DNA of 64,000 bases from Microstegium vimineum (lineage: Eukaryota; Streptophyta; Magnoliopsida; Poales; Poaceae): assembly GCA_022036555.1 (NCBI GenBank), contig CM039137.1, positions 24,669,862-24,733,861 on the forward strand. The letters run 5' to 3'. Of the stretch, positions 9,802 through 22,829 are shown one piece after another. The position numbers were made by a program, and so were the translations under genes. Numbering within the stretch: position 1 is the stretch's first letter; each line of letters starts with the position of its first letter. The notes beneath the pieces were generated by a model. It was not told the origin of the DNA. It ran no database searches and was given only the letters and a program-made list of their open reading frames with translations.

Positions 9802-12380
9802 CTACTGCGTATTGGGCTTGCGCACTTGGAGTTGGAATGAGAGTTCAGAGTTACCGCTGAGTTCGAACTCGCAGGTGTCACCTTCCTGGAGGCTGTTCTC
9901 CCTGTAGATGTCAACCCAGCCAGCGATGAAGCCGTTGAACCTAGGGGTGCATTGGTAGAGCACAGGCCAGAGTCTCATGCATGGGTCCTTGAGTATCACA
10001 ATCTTCCTCCCATGTTTCTTCGTTCTTGGAAGAACCGGCAGTCGACCAGGAAGCTCCTATACAAATATCTTTCAGAACTACTCCATGGTGCAGAATGGTG
10101 ATCTCAGATCAGTGAAGGAAGTAGAATAGTCAGGGTTACTCACAAGCCATGTTTGCCCTGGTGCAGGCACATGGATGCAGAACTTGACGCTGTCTGCAGT
10201 GAGTGCAAGAACACCACCTGATTCAGAGGTTCCACTGTGGATGGATTCAGAGCCATTTCCTGCAGGTTGTACTGAAACACATGGATTAAATATTTTTCTG
10301 GTACATATGTGAAATTAACATCCATCCAGTTCAAGGCTCTAAATTTCTGGGAGAGCATGGGGAGTCATAAATCATACGAACTCTGTAATACCAGTTTGCA
10401 GAGGATTCTGCCTGAGATCATGAAGTTCATGAGGTTTTGCACTTCTCGACATGGTTTCAGTAGCACGATGTCCTATACTATCTTGCATGTTACACTGGCC
10501 ACCTTGTGGTTCATCCTGCTTCGTCGTCATGGAAGAATCTGCTGCAACAAATACTGAATCTTTGTAGTGTCTCTGGTAAAAATTGGAATTAACATGCAAA
10601 CATAAAGGGGGGGAAAACGTGTATGTGTATATTCAGAACCAAAGGGTGGAAAATAGTACTGACATTCTTTATGTGCAGCTTGGGTGTTCATGAGAGGGAC
10701 CAAGCTATTGCCTTTATCCTTATTACAGCCGCTTAATCCACATTCATTAGAATGCATTTCAGCATCAGCTTGAGGAGAAGAGTTATCCTCTCCAAATGAT
10801 GGCGGCTCATTAGCGGGCAACGCGTTGATGTCTATATCATGCACTGAGGAGTCACAAAAATATGATGTTCCCGTTCCCAGTGTATCAGCGATCTCTTTGT
10901 TTTCGGCGCATGGTACTGCTTCTGGAATCAGAAAACGGTGACCATCTCCCATGGAACAAAGGTGATCCTGTGGGGTATCCTCAGGGCAGCTGAATCCTGA
11001 GGTTTGGCCAGTAGTAATTGGCCCTTGCATATTCAGATCAACAGAAAATGATTCTGGGATACACATATCACTTTCAAATTCATATATATCAGCCGACAAA
11101 AATATATCGTCTATGCTCACTTCATTCAGATCCATCATAGCAAGAGGTACACTAGCATCAAAATTTGTCAAGCACTCTCCATGCTCTATTTCATTAGCGG
11201 TAGCGGAAGAAACTTGGTGCTCCATAAGTCTAGCATTGTAAATGCTTTCATTCTCTTCAAGTATTGTGGTGTGATCTGCAATTTCTGCCTCTTCATCTAA
11301 CACCTCATGAGCTTCACACTGATGTCCCGCAGGGGCCTCAGAAATTTCTTGTGGTTCTGCGGCACCAGCCTCCGGCAATCTCTCTGATGTGTCTGAACAT
11401 TTCGGTTCAGATGCAGAATCAGGAACGTCAGAGTCGTCAATGCATACCTCAGTTGCCATCTTGATCTTACGGCCTCTCGGGCCTGCAGCATTTTGGTGAT
11501 CATCAGTACGTTGTCTCTTCTTACAGTTTTTCACGCTGTTCTTGGTTACCTTCACCGTCTGGATACTGGGAGAGCTTGTTGTTTTCTGCCTGGGCTTCCT
11601 CTTCCGGCTCTGCCTTTTGTTCTTCTCACAGAGATACAGCCTCTCAACAGCCGATGGGGCAAACATCTGCACGGTGAAGACCGACCTGGCAATCTGCCTG
11701 AACACCAGGAACTCGCCACAGCTGACGGCATGGTCCAGCACGAAGTTCTTCCATCCATGCCCAAACGACAGTACGCCGTCGCGCAAGCAGAGCCGCACGC
11801 GCCAGCGGAGCCCAAATGCGTCCTCGAGAAAGATGTTGGAGCCTGCCAGGTCCCGGATTGTCCTAGCAAACGGGGGTGGTATATCCTGCGTGTGTGAAAT
11901 AGCACGTGGTTCAGATGAGTTCTGGTTCTGGTATCACTGAAATGAAATCCTTAGGGATCTCCTGCCACACATACATTACTCTATACAAAACATGCACAGA
12001 ACATATGCATTTTTTTTATAAACAATGCAGACATGCAGTGAGAAGATCAATGCAAATAATTCAAAGGGGGGAGAACATACCATGTTCTCGGAGAAGTAGC
12101 CCATCATGACCTTGAAGAAGGACGGCACTGCCGGGACCGGCCGCGCATTGCTGGAAGACGGCAAAGCGGGCCGGCCATGGATCCGGGCACACCTATTGGT
12201 GCAATCAACGCATGCCCGCTTCTTGTTGTGCGGATCGCAGGCCGTCTTCTTCCTCCTCCTTCTCTTGACCACCACCTTCTCGGCTTGCTCCTCCCCATCG
12301 CCGTCTATTTCGACCACGATCTCCTCTGGCTCTTGCTTCACAGCTCCCAATACCACCGCCGCGTCCATTGCAGGTTGCAT
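9802..12380 (-). CDS. Two-B3-domain transcription factor
   Basis: Five exons on the minus strand: 12081-12380, 10664-11885, 10392-10541, 10144-10259 and 9802-10056. All junctions are GT-AG, the phases join cleanly, and the product is 680 residues. Residues 39-45 (KRRRRKK) look like a nuclear signal, followed by a small Cys cluster (RACVDCTNRCARIHG). The first B3 DNA-binding domain starts at FFKVM (about 88) and runs through GWKNFVLDHAVSCGEFLVF (to about 185). A long acidic, low-complexity linker follows. The second B3 domain (about 582-676) starts at VKFCIHVPAPGQTWL, has GWVDIYRENSLQEGDTCEF and ends near the C terminus. This layout matches REM-like grass B3 proteins of the 'B3 domain-containing protein Os..' kind. 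The start at 12378-12380 is the first Met giving this N terminus; a second Met lies at 12366-12368. Target genes are unknown. Confidence 0.85.
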
Positions 12381-13940
12381 GCTAATACATGAGATGACAG
12401 GGGCAAAGGCAAGTAGTGCAAATGTTCCTCGCGGAACCAAACGGCAGGGTGGGGAAGAAGAAGACACCAATAATGCCTGCGGCTTGCTGCATGTGCTCTT
12501 CCTCTGTTCTCGTTTCCGTGTTATAGAAAGAACAGATTAGAAATGCTTTACTATCCACATAGGCTACGCTTTCCACTGTGCTGTGTGTGTGGGAGGAGAG
12601 CATATCGATGTTCCAGTGCTCCCTTGATTCCACACTTGGCGGCAGTGACTGGCGGCGGGGCCCGTAGCGGGGGATGCGAGGCACGAAACTGATTAGTCGC
12701 TTCCCCGGTGATCGGTGATCGGCGGAGCTGCCTGCCCGCCGGACGTTGTGTTGTGCGGATGGGATTCCCAGGGTGGCAGTGATCGAGCTCCGCTCCTCTC
12801 TGGCTGCCTCGTAGTCAGTGCCTGACTGATGGCCACTTCCAGGCTCTTCCTTGTTGCCTAGTGTGTCTGTCCTATTTCATTTTCATGCTACTCGCCTCGG
12901 TAACTCTGGCCCTCTGGGGTTGCTCCATTAAAAACAGAAGGTAACTCTAGACGTATTTTGGATTCAAGTGTCTAAAGTCTGACTAAATATAATAATTAGA
13001 ATGTCAGGAACTATATATATTATGAAAGTATGTTTCATGAATAATAATCTAATAGTACCTATTTATTAGCTTTGTAAATATCAAGAGTAATTTTTTTATA
13101 TAAACTTCAAGAATCCTTGGGACAAATAACCTCAAAAAAAAAATCCTTGGGACAAAGCTCGGTTGTCCAGTGATCTTTTGACCTACACATAATAAGGAAA
13201 CACTAAATAAGTAATTAAGAAAAAAAAATACTGTGGTTGGCGAAATTTGGACCGTTGGTGACAAGTGACCGGATGTCTAAAAAAGCAGAGGTGCTCACTT
13301 TATATTAGAAGGATAATATTTCGAGTAGTATAGTTCCGATGGATTATTAGGTGAGTGTAGTTAGATGGATATCTTCTTCCAACTACACCAAACTCCGCCT
13401 CTGTTCTTTGTTCCATCTTCGTACCTCCGCGCTTATGGTGACACTCCACCACATCAATCCCGGGGTTTTTACACTCATGGCGACAACTCCCACGAGCCGG
13501 CGGCTCAAGGGAAACAACAAGGGTGAGGGCAGAGTGGTAGCGGCGAGGGTACACAGACCCCTCCTCGCTAGTCCTCAGCAAATGACAATACCGCATAGAT
13601 CAGACGAAGGCGATGGAAGAAGCGATACCAAGGCCCAACCCTTCCTCACCAGCCCTCAGCCGCGCCTGCCATCAACCAGGCATCACCCAGACATCACGAA
13701 GATTACGCATAGGTCAGGTGGGGTCTAGCTCTATACATTAGTTCCTCATGCTCTGTCTAGCGCGGTGAGAGAATCCCCATCTAATCTAAATATTATTGAT
13801 TTGTCATCAACAACCTTGTTTGTAGAGGTCGAGACAAAACTCTGGTGTCCAGTTATTTTTGGAAAACTTGACTAAAACCAGTACAATAGCCAAACACAAG
13901 GGCTAGTTTATGGCATATCCACTAATAATAAGAAAACAAC
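12381..13940. other. Intergenic region upstream of the B3 gene
   Basis: 12381-12700 is the probable B3 5'UTR and promoter. From 12950 the sequence is AT-rich with no supported gene. A 125-residue ORF at 13351-13728 has no recognisable domain and is mostly basic low-complexity sequence. The block ends at the target-site duplication of the Gypsy element. Confidence 0.45.
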
Positions 13941-13945
13941 AACAT
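13941..13945. repeat. Left target-site duplication AACAT of the Gypsy element
   Basis: AACAT here is repeated exactly at 31676-31680 on the other side of the element, a standard 5-bp LTR-retrotransposon target-site duplication. Confidence 0.85.
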
Positions 13946-16900
13946 TGTAACACCCCTGGTGTTTAAACACTTAATTAAAAATTGATCATGTCATCATATG
14001 CGCATCATTCACTTGATTGAGAACCTTACTATGCGTTGAACTAAAATGAGTTTACTTGATTGAATTTGATTCAATTGTTTGAATGCTGACCATGTTTTCA
14101 AATTCAATTTTTCAAATTTAAATCGAAACCCTAATTTCCAGAGGGGGTAGATTAAACCCTAAACATGATTTTCAAAATCTAAAAAGAATTTGTATATGGT
14201 TGTTAAAGCAAAGTTGTAGGTCTATGTTTGAATTGCATTTGTTGTGTTTACAGTTTTTCAAGTGTTATTCAAGTTTTTAGAGTAAATAAAAAGGGGGTAA
14301 ATCCTTTTTAAAAGGTTTTCAAATTTCAAAAATGCACTTTCATTTCTAGGCCAAATTTGAAAAAGTGTGTATTGACAAAAGTGTAGATCATGAAATTTTG
14401 AGCAACTTGGGTATTCAAAGTTTTTCATGAAAACCCATGGAAGTTTGAGCTTTTTGCAAAAACAGTCGCAGGGCAGTTTGGGCATTTCATCGAGCAGTTG
14501 CAGGGCGGCGTGGGACTCGGCGCCGACACCTGGCCGCCCAGCTGCCGAGCTCGCCATGCGACTCCTAGCCTCAACTCGTGTCCCATCATGTGCGTGGCCT
14601 CATCGCGCACACTCCGCACTCTTCAAAACGGGACGACGTTCACCCCTTGCTCCCTTTCCACGCCGTGCACTCGCTCTGCTCTGCTCCGCCGCGAGTGTCT
14701 CCCACATTGACGAGCTCGTCCGAGCTCGTTAGCCACTGTCAAGTCCCAAATCCACTGCCATTGTCTTCGCCTGGACCTCGCGCATCCTCGGGGTGAGTTG
14801 GTTGAAGCCGCCAAGCCTCCATTCGCCCGGCGCGACTCCGTCTTTCTCGGCTCCGGCGAGAGCGCCGCCGCTCTGGTGCGCTGTCGTCCCGGCTATGCAG
14901 GAGCCACATTGATCTTTTGTCTTTTGTTTCATGTTCCTTGTTCATCGCTGATCCTCGTCGGCCTCGTTGTTTCTTCTTAGGTGAACCACAACCCCGGGAA
15001 CATCGACGTTGCCGCTCGGCTCCAGCTTCCGCCGGCACGGTCTCCGTCGCCAGCATTATCTACTTCATCTTCGGCCGAGTTAGCAAGCGCTTCGTGTTTG
15101 GGGTAAGCTCCTGGTGCTCGTAGAGTAGCTGGTTGTAGCTAATTTCGAACTGTAGCCGTGGTTCGTGTTCGCTCTGGCGTGTCAGCGCCGCCGCGTCGGT
15201 GCTCACCGCCGTGAGAGCTCGGTTGTTGGTCGTTTTCTGATCCGAGTTCTGCGGTAGCTTCGCCTAGCCGTCGCGAGTCTAGCTAGGGTGTTGGTTGTTC
15301 GAGTGCGTGCGCTGTTTCGCCGGCGCACGTCGCGCAGATCTCCGCCGTTCGCCATGGCCGTCGGCGGGGTCGTTTCGATGAGTTTTCAGTTCGTTTTACG
15401 TGCGCTTCGCGTTGTTTGGGGGCCGCTGAGTCTGCTGGTAAGGATGTGCAGCCGCGCGTGGGGTGCCGCCATTGCCGTCGGCGAGGTCGACGCTGGAGGT
15501 TTTAGCCTCGTTTTGTTGGTGCGTTGTGTTCGCGGTTGCTTCCTAAATCGATTGCGATGCTTGGCTGCTCCGGCGCACGTCTGTACTCGCCGACATACGT
15601 GCGACCGAGCTCGGGTATCCGCCATCGTCGCCGGTGAGGCGTTTGCAAGGGTTTTAAAGGGCTCTATCGTACCTCGTTGGGTTTGGGGCGAAGTGAGGAA
15701 GCCAGCGCAGGAGTCGGTTGAACATTTGGTTCACCGCCGGCGACGCTCCGCCGTGTTTCTTGGTCGTCGGCGCCACTACCCTGCTCTAGCTCGCTGACGT
15801 GCGAGACCCAGGCGTCAGTGAGATATCAAAGAGTTTTCTTATTTTTCCTGTTTTGCACAGTAAAGCTTTTTGTTATTTTTGTATGTTTATTTCCGTGTAT
15901 AATTAAATTCTGCAAAAATTTGTGTATACTCTCTGGGATGTGTAGTATTTAAGAAAAATATAACATGTGCATGTTCTGTACATTTTTAATCCTATAAAAA
16001 TACTCAAAGTAATTAAGAAATGGTTTTTCCTTGATTTTTCATGCTCTGTATATTGCTCCAAAAATTATGAGAATTTTTGTGTAACCTTTATACACTGATA
16101 CCTTGCTATATAAAAAGTTTGGGAATTTTTGGATGAACTATTATACATGGCTATTTGTATAGTTAATAATAAAATGATTAGTAACCCTAATAACTTTAGG
16201 TTTTGTGTGATTTTAGATTGTTTGGTGTTAATGGTCATTTGTCCAGTGACAACCACATGTTGGACATGTTTGATGTAATGTGTTTTCTCAGTTCTTTTAG
16301 ATATAATTATTAACTTAGATAATCAAGTTAATTATATTGGTTGGGTTGGATAACCACCCTGGTGAAGGGGGGTTTTCTGTTGTTGAATCTGAGCCCGAGT
16401 TTGTGTATCCCTCCAACCAAGGCAAGCCTCGATGCATTCAAACATTTCCTTGTATTTAAAATGTTTGCTTTAAATACACTTATGGTTATTATATTGCATT
16501 GTGGTACTTTATTAAATTACTACTTGATGCATAGCCTTATCCTTGTGTTAATTGTACTTTTACCTTGACACTTGTTTAAAGATGCAAAGTTTTGCTAAAA
16601 TGCTTAGTATGTTTAGAGTTCTTTAGTAGGTAATTTTCGGTCACTTACAATAGCGTATTTGTGATAGAACCTCTTAAGATACGGCCCACTTGCCAGGATT
16701 AATGATTTAATCCCAAACAAATGATTCATATCTTAATTAGTCCGTCAGGTGTCGCCACTTTGCAGCGGGTCATCCACCTCTATCCGAACAGGATCATCCT
16801 CATCACAAACATTGCAGAAGTAATACAATAATTTAATTTACATCAAAGTACCAGAAATTTTAAAGTCATATTACAAACCATAGGTTTTTGAAACATAACA

Positions 16901-19900
16901 TAGTGTCAAACGATTACATCAAGCTGCTCATAGAGTTTTAACAAAACAACCGAGTTACTCTCGCCCAAGAGTCAAGCAAAGACAGGTTATTCTTCATCTT
17001 CATCCACAGTTATCACGGTCATGCAGCAAGAAGCCACACAGACTGGGCTGTGGACCTCATCTGCAACAGGGGTTAACAAACCCTGAGTACGGGAGTACTC
17101 AACAAGACTTATCCGACAAATAAAAAATATTTCGTGGACAAAACAGTATGCAAGTCATAGGATTCAAGGCATGGTTTGCAAGAATCAAGTATTTTGCATA
17201 AATGAGCATTTGTACAAAAATTGAAATTCATTTATTTTGTTCATAAGATTACTCAGTTGCCGATCTAGATGTATGATCGTTAACAAAGTAATAAACCATC
17301 CATTAGAGGAACCCATCAAGTATCCAATTTAAGTTTCATTAACTACGTTGATAAAAACAGGGTTATGTTTCCATATCTGAAGAACACGACGATTCGAACC
17401 GGTTAAACCTAGTTGGGACTTCCCTATCACACGACATATACAATACTAAAGCACGCATATGACTACTTTTCCCTGGATCCTCCATCCGAGAACGGGTTCC
17501 CGCCACCCGAGAGCATAGTACACCTCCATCCAGTTCCTCGAACTTGGAGGGTACACACTAATCTCACCATCTCTCCACTCCCAGTGCAGATTAACCGTCC
17601 TTTAGACTGGATTAGCCAGAGTCCAGCTTCCCAAAGGTATATGATAAGTACTGCAAAGTCACAACCCTCAGACTTTAACAATGGCAAGGCCCTAATGACA
17701 CAGGCGGAAAGAACCCGCTCACCAGTCACCGCTGGTGGCTCCCAAACACCGTGTCCGCCCGGTCCCGATTATTACTTCCAACTACATCCCTTTCTCAAAA
17801 GAACATAACCATTTGCTGAAGCAATCCGCTATGCGTAGGTGACTGGAAATTACCCACTATTAAAGTTCTAAGCAGCTAAGCATTTTAGCAAAACTTTGCG
17901 TCTTTAAACATGTGTCAAGGTATAGAGTACAATTAATACAAGGATAAAGCTATGCATCAAGTAGGAATTTAATAAGGTATCATAATGCAATAGTATAACC
18001 ATAAGTGTATTTAAAGCAAACATTTTTAAATACAAGGGAAGGTTTGAATGCACCGGGGCTTGCCTTAGTTGGAGGGGTAAACGATCTCGGGCTCAGATTC
18101 AATCACAGAGAAACCCCTTTCACCAGGGTGGTTATCCAAACCAACCAACGAGATATCTACACGATAAAGTGCTATGTTTAGATGATGCTTACAAAGATAA
18201 ACATGATGCTTTGCAACACACAAACTTGTACTTAAGAGATGATTAAAACAGATTAAACACCTTGAGTACAACTTCCCTTCATGAATGAAAGTAAAACTAG
18301 ATCATAAAGCATTTTAACTAAACCCTAATTAACTTGATTATCTAAGTTAATAATTATATCCAAAAGAACTAAGCAAAAAACATTTCATCAAACATGCTCA
18401 ACTTGCGGTTGTCACTGGACTAATGACCATTAACATCAATCAACCAAAAATCACACAAAACCTAAATTAATTAGGGTTACTAATCATTTTATTATTAATT
18501 AAAAAAATAGCCATGTATAACAGAGCATCCAAAAATTCCCAAACTTTTTTTACAGCAAGGTATTAGTGTATAAAGGTTACACAAAAATTCCCAGAATTTT
18601 TGGAGCAATATACAAAGCGTGAAAAATCGTGAAAAAACCATTTATTAATTACTTTGAGCATTTTTACAGGATTAAAAATATACTGAACATGGACATGTTA
18701 TATTTTTATTAAATACTACACATCACAGAGAGCATACACAAATTTTTGCAGAATTTAAACATGCACAGATTTAAACATACAAAAATAACAAAAATCACTA
18801 CTGCTCAAAACAAGAAAAAGAAAAACCCTAACTAACAGAGACCGACAGGTGGGGTCGGCCTGTCAGCCGCCACCCAACCGACGCCACAGCGTCGGCGACC
18901 ACAAAACACGGCGCCGCGTCGTCGCCGACGACCAAACGCTTCAACCAACACGTGCGCTGGACTCAGCACTTCACCCCGAACGCAACGAGGTGCGACACGA
19001 CACGAACCATCCCTCGCAACGACCTCACCGGCGCCGATGGCGGCACCCCGTGCGCGGCCGAACACACGTCGGCGAGTATAAACCACGAACGGCTTAACCA
19101 AACATCGCAAACGACTCAGGAAGCCACGCGAACAAGAAGCTTAAAGAAAACGAGGCTAAAACCTACTGCAGAGACCTCGCCGTCGACCATGGTGTGCGGC
19201 GGAGATCTGCGCAACATGCGTCGGCCAAAACTCGCATGCGCTCGAACAACCAACCCCCATGCGACGCACAACAAGTCTAGGCGAAGCTAGCGCAACAACC
19301 AATTGAAGAAAAGATCGGTCACCGAGCTCTCATGGCGGTGAGCACCGACGCGGCGGCGCAAAACACGCCGGAGCAAACGAACACAACCAACCGGCCAAAA
19401 TTGGCTACAACCATCTACCCTACGAGCATTAGAAGCTCACTCTGGTTGCGAGGCGCTCGCTAACTCGGCCGGAGATGAAGAGAAAGATGCTGGCGATGGA
19501 GACCGTGCCAGCGGAGTCTGGAGCCGAGCGGCAACGACGACGTTCTCGAGGCTGTGGTTCACCAAAGAAGAAACGGCGGAGCCGACGACGACCAGTGATG
19601 AACAAGGAACAAGAAACAACAGACAAAAGATCAATGCGGCTCCTGGATAGCCGAGACGACACTGAACCAGAGCGGCGGCGCTCTCGCCGGAGTCGAGGAA
19701 GAAGACGTCGTGCCGGGCAAACCAGCGTTTGTCTGCTTCAACCAAGCGACCCAGGCGATGTGCGAGATCAAGGCAAAGACAATGGCAGTGGTTGGGTGGA
19801 CTGGCAGTGGCTACCGAGCTCGTCGACGATGGTGGCGCACTCGGCGGAGCAGAGCAGCGCGGTTCCACGGCGTGGAAAGAGGGCAAGGGATGGACGTTGT

Positions 19901-21772
19901 CCCGTTTTGAAGGGAGCAGGGTGTGCGCGACGATGCCACACACAATATAGGACGTGCATCGAGGCTAGGAGTCACGCGGTGGCGTCGGCAGCTGGCCGGC
20001 CAGGTGTCGGCGTCGAGTTCCTGGTTGCCATGCAACTGTTCGAGGAAATGCCCAAACTGCCCTGTGACTGATTTTGCAATTTGCTCAAACTTCCAGGGGT
20101 TTTCATGAAAAACTTTGAATACCAAAGTTGCTCAAAATTTCATGATATACAACTTTGACAACATGCACTTTTTCAAATTCGGCCTAGAAATCAAAATGCA
20201 TTTTTGAATTTTGAAAACCCTTTTAAAGAGATTTACCCCCTTTTCAATTACTCCAAAAACTTGAATAACACTTGAAAAACTGTAAACACAACAAATGCAA
20301 TTCAAACAGAGTTCTACAACTTTACTTAAACAACCATATGCAAATTATTTTTATATTTTGAAATTCATGTTTAGGGTTTGATTTAACCCCTCTGGGAATT
20401 AGGGTTTGGATTTAAATTTTGAAAGTTTGAATTTAAAATGATGACCAGCATTCAAACAATTGAACCACACCCAATCAAATAAACTCATTTTAGTTCAATG
20501 CATAACGAGGTTATCAATCAATTGAATGATGATTAATGCATATGATGACATGATCAAATTTTAATTAATTGATTAACACCTGGGGTGTTACACTATTGCT
20601 TCGGCAAATGGTTATGAAGACTTTTGAAAAAGGCATGTTGTTGGAAGTAATAATCGGGACCGGGCGAACACGGTGTTTGGGAGCCACTAGCGGTGTCTGG
20701 TGAGCGGGTTCTTTCCGCCTGTGTTATTAGGGCCTTGCCGTTGTTAAAGTCTGAGGGTTGTGACTTTGCAGTACTTATCATATACCTTTGGGAAGCTGGA
20801 CTCTGGCTAATCTAGTCTAAAGGACGGTTAATCCGCACTGGGAGTGGAGAGATGGTGAGAGTAGTGTGTACCCTCCAAGTTCGAAGAACTGGATGGATAC
20901 GTACTGTGCTCTCGGGTGGCGGAACCCCGTTCTCGGATGGAGGATCCAGGGAAAAGTAGTCATATGCGTGCTTTAGTGCTGTATATGTCGTGTGATAGGG
21001 AAGTCCCAGCTGGGTTTTAACCGGTTCGAATCGTCGTGTTCCTCGGATATGGAAACATAACCCTGTTTTTATCAACATAGTTAATGAAACTTAAATTGGA
21101 TACTTGATGGTTTCCTTTCATGAATGGCTTATTACCTTGTTATCGATCATACATCTAGATCGGTTCCTGAGTAATCTTATGAACGAATTAAATTCATTTC
21201 AATTGTTTTATAAAATGCTCACTTGTGCAAAATACTTGATTCTTGCAAACCATCCTTGAATTCTATGACTTGCATACCTTTTGTCCACCAAATATTTTCT
21301 TTTGTCGGATAAGTCTTGTTGAGTACTCCCGTACTCAGGGTTTGTTAACCCCTGTTGCAGATGAGGGTCCCAATCCGGTCTGTGTAGCTTCGTGCTGCAT
21401 GACCGTTGTTTCAATGGAGGATGACGATGATTAGTTGTCTTTGCTTGACTCTTGGGCAAGAGTACCTCGGTTGTTTTGTCTATACTCTATCAACAACTTG
21501 ATGTAATAATATCATATGCCACTTAAGTTATGTTCCAAAACATATGGTTTGTAATACGGCTTCAAATTTCTCCTACTTTGATGTAAATTAAATTATTATA
21601 TTACTTCCGCAATGTTTGTAATGAGGAGATCCTGTTCGGAAAGAGGTGGATGAGCCGCTGTAAAGTGGCGACACCTCACGGACTAATGAAGGTTTGGATC
21701 ATTTGTTTGGGATTAAGTCGGATGGACTATTAATCTTGGCAAGTGGACCCTATCTTAAGAGGTTCTATCACA
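13946..21772 (+). repeat. 5' LTR of the Gypsy element, split by a nested LTR
   Basis: Two parts, 13946-16659 and 20598-21772, together about 3.89 kb. They align in order with the 3' LTR (27586-31675). The LTR starts TGTAACACCCC and ends TTCTATCACA just before the primer-binding site. Relative to the 3' LTR and the nested LTR it lacks about 175 bp near 16337, where the 3' LTR has 30001-30175. Several short ORFs inside are LTR sequence, not genes. Confidence 0.9.
16660..20592 (-). mobile_element. Solo LTR of the same Gypsy family, reverse orientation
   Basis: Read on the minus strand it begins TGTAACACCCC (at 20592) and ends TTCTATCACA (at 16660), the same termini as the host LTR, with no internal region. 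It is 3,933 bp. The flanks are GTATT (16655-16659) and CTATT (20593-20597), a 5-bp target duplication with one change. The uninterrupted 3' LTR reads 'agcgtattgcttcgg' at the equivalent site (about 30495), which confirms the insertion point. It arose by insertion of a full element followed by LTR-LTR recombination. Confidence 0.9.
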
Positions 21773-21774
21773 GT

Positions 21775-21786
21775 TGGTATCAAAGC
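21775..21786 (+). other. Primer-binding site of the Gypsy element
   Basis: TGGTATCAAAGC lies two bases after the 5' LTR end. It closely resembles the initiator-Met tRNA complement TGGTATCAGAGC, differing at one position. Confidence 0.8.
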
Positions 21787-22112
21787 TCTCCTTATTACCA
21801 ATCTTGTAGTTGTAAAAGTTTTCAAAACATTTTTGGATCTTAAATTAAAATTTGATTTGATTCTAAAAATTTCTTTAACTCATCTTTTCTCTCTTTCCAA
21901 GTTTAGGAGAGTAGTTTTTAGGAATATCAAGCTGATGGTATGAATATGGTTTATGTATATGCCCTATATATATGTTATGTTAATATTAGCGTTATTCGTA
22001 GGGACGTTACATGCATCATATCATACAACTTGGGATGGGTTTAAAATTTTGTTCTTAATCAATTAAAATTTGTCAGTATACTTACTTTCCTCTTTATAAT
22101 CTTGTCTATAGG

Positions 22113-22829
22113 ATGGCCAGGACCAAGTGCACGGCTCACAAGTTCTCCGGACCGCGGGGCATCCCTCGCTACAGGCTGGCGTCATGTGAAGACGGTGGTG
22201 AGAGCAGCCAGCAGGGTGCTAGTCGCAGCGCTCGTCGCAAGGTGAAGATCGAGTACCTGCGGACCAAGTTGGACCGGATGAAGGAAAATAGGGACGAGTT
22301 TGCTGGCAGGACTGACACTCTTGAGGACAAGGTGGAACCGATAGAGGCTGAGTTGCAAGAGTGTCAGGAGAAGCTGACGGGGAAGGAGGCACAGCTGACA
22401 GAGAAGGAGGAGTAGCTGGCACAGAAGGAGACTGAGGTGGCCTATGCTGAGGGTCACATGTACCAATATGTGAGAGAGAGGAATGAAGCCTGGGACCGAG
22501 AGCACCTGTTGTCTGACATGTACCTTAGTTTGGAGCACTATGAGGGTAACCTCGAATTCTACAACAATGTGCTTCATGAGGAGGTTCATCACCTCTTCAA
22601 CATGATGAACCCAGAGTACCAGTAGCAGGCCATGGCAGAGGACCTTGGAGAGCTTGTTCAGGCAGACCTGTCCTTTGCAGACCAGTTCTTTGCACCTACA
22701 CCTGAGGGTCAGGGTGGAGTTGAGCCAGCACCTGAGGTGATCGTCGAGGACGAGTTCATGCCAGAGCCAGTGGTGATCGTCGAGGACGAGCAGGAGGTGG
22801 AGGTTGTAGTCCTTAGTGACGACGAGTAG
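22113..22829 (+). pseudogene. Extra retrotransposon ORF with histone H3-like N terminus and coiled coil
   Basis: One frame runs from ATG 22113 to a terminal TAG at 22827, broken by in-frame TAGs at 22413 and 22623; without them it would be 238 residues. It begins MARTKCTAHK and a few residues on has IPRYRLA, close to the first 21 residues of histone H3 (ARTK, TA, K, G, PR and LA kept). Residues of about 35-120 are charged heptad-like sequence rich in E, K, Q and L (probable coiled coil). The last 30 residues are very acidic and end VVVLSDDE. It sits between the primer-binding site and gag, in the same frame as gag-pol. I do not recognise an enzymatic domain. The role is unknown; chromatin mimicry or a structural accessory to gag are possibilities. 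Confidence 0.7.

Noticed and set aside
13351..13728. 125-codon ORF between the B3 gene and the Gypsy element
   Set aside because: Low-complexity basic sequence, no known domain, no promoter or splice context.
14427..15797. Several 70-170 residue ORFs inside the Gypsy LTRs (also 19475-20071 and 28053-29464)
   Set aside because: They repeat in every LTR copy with shifting frames and lie in non-coding LTR sequence.
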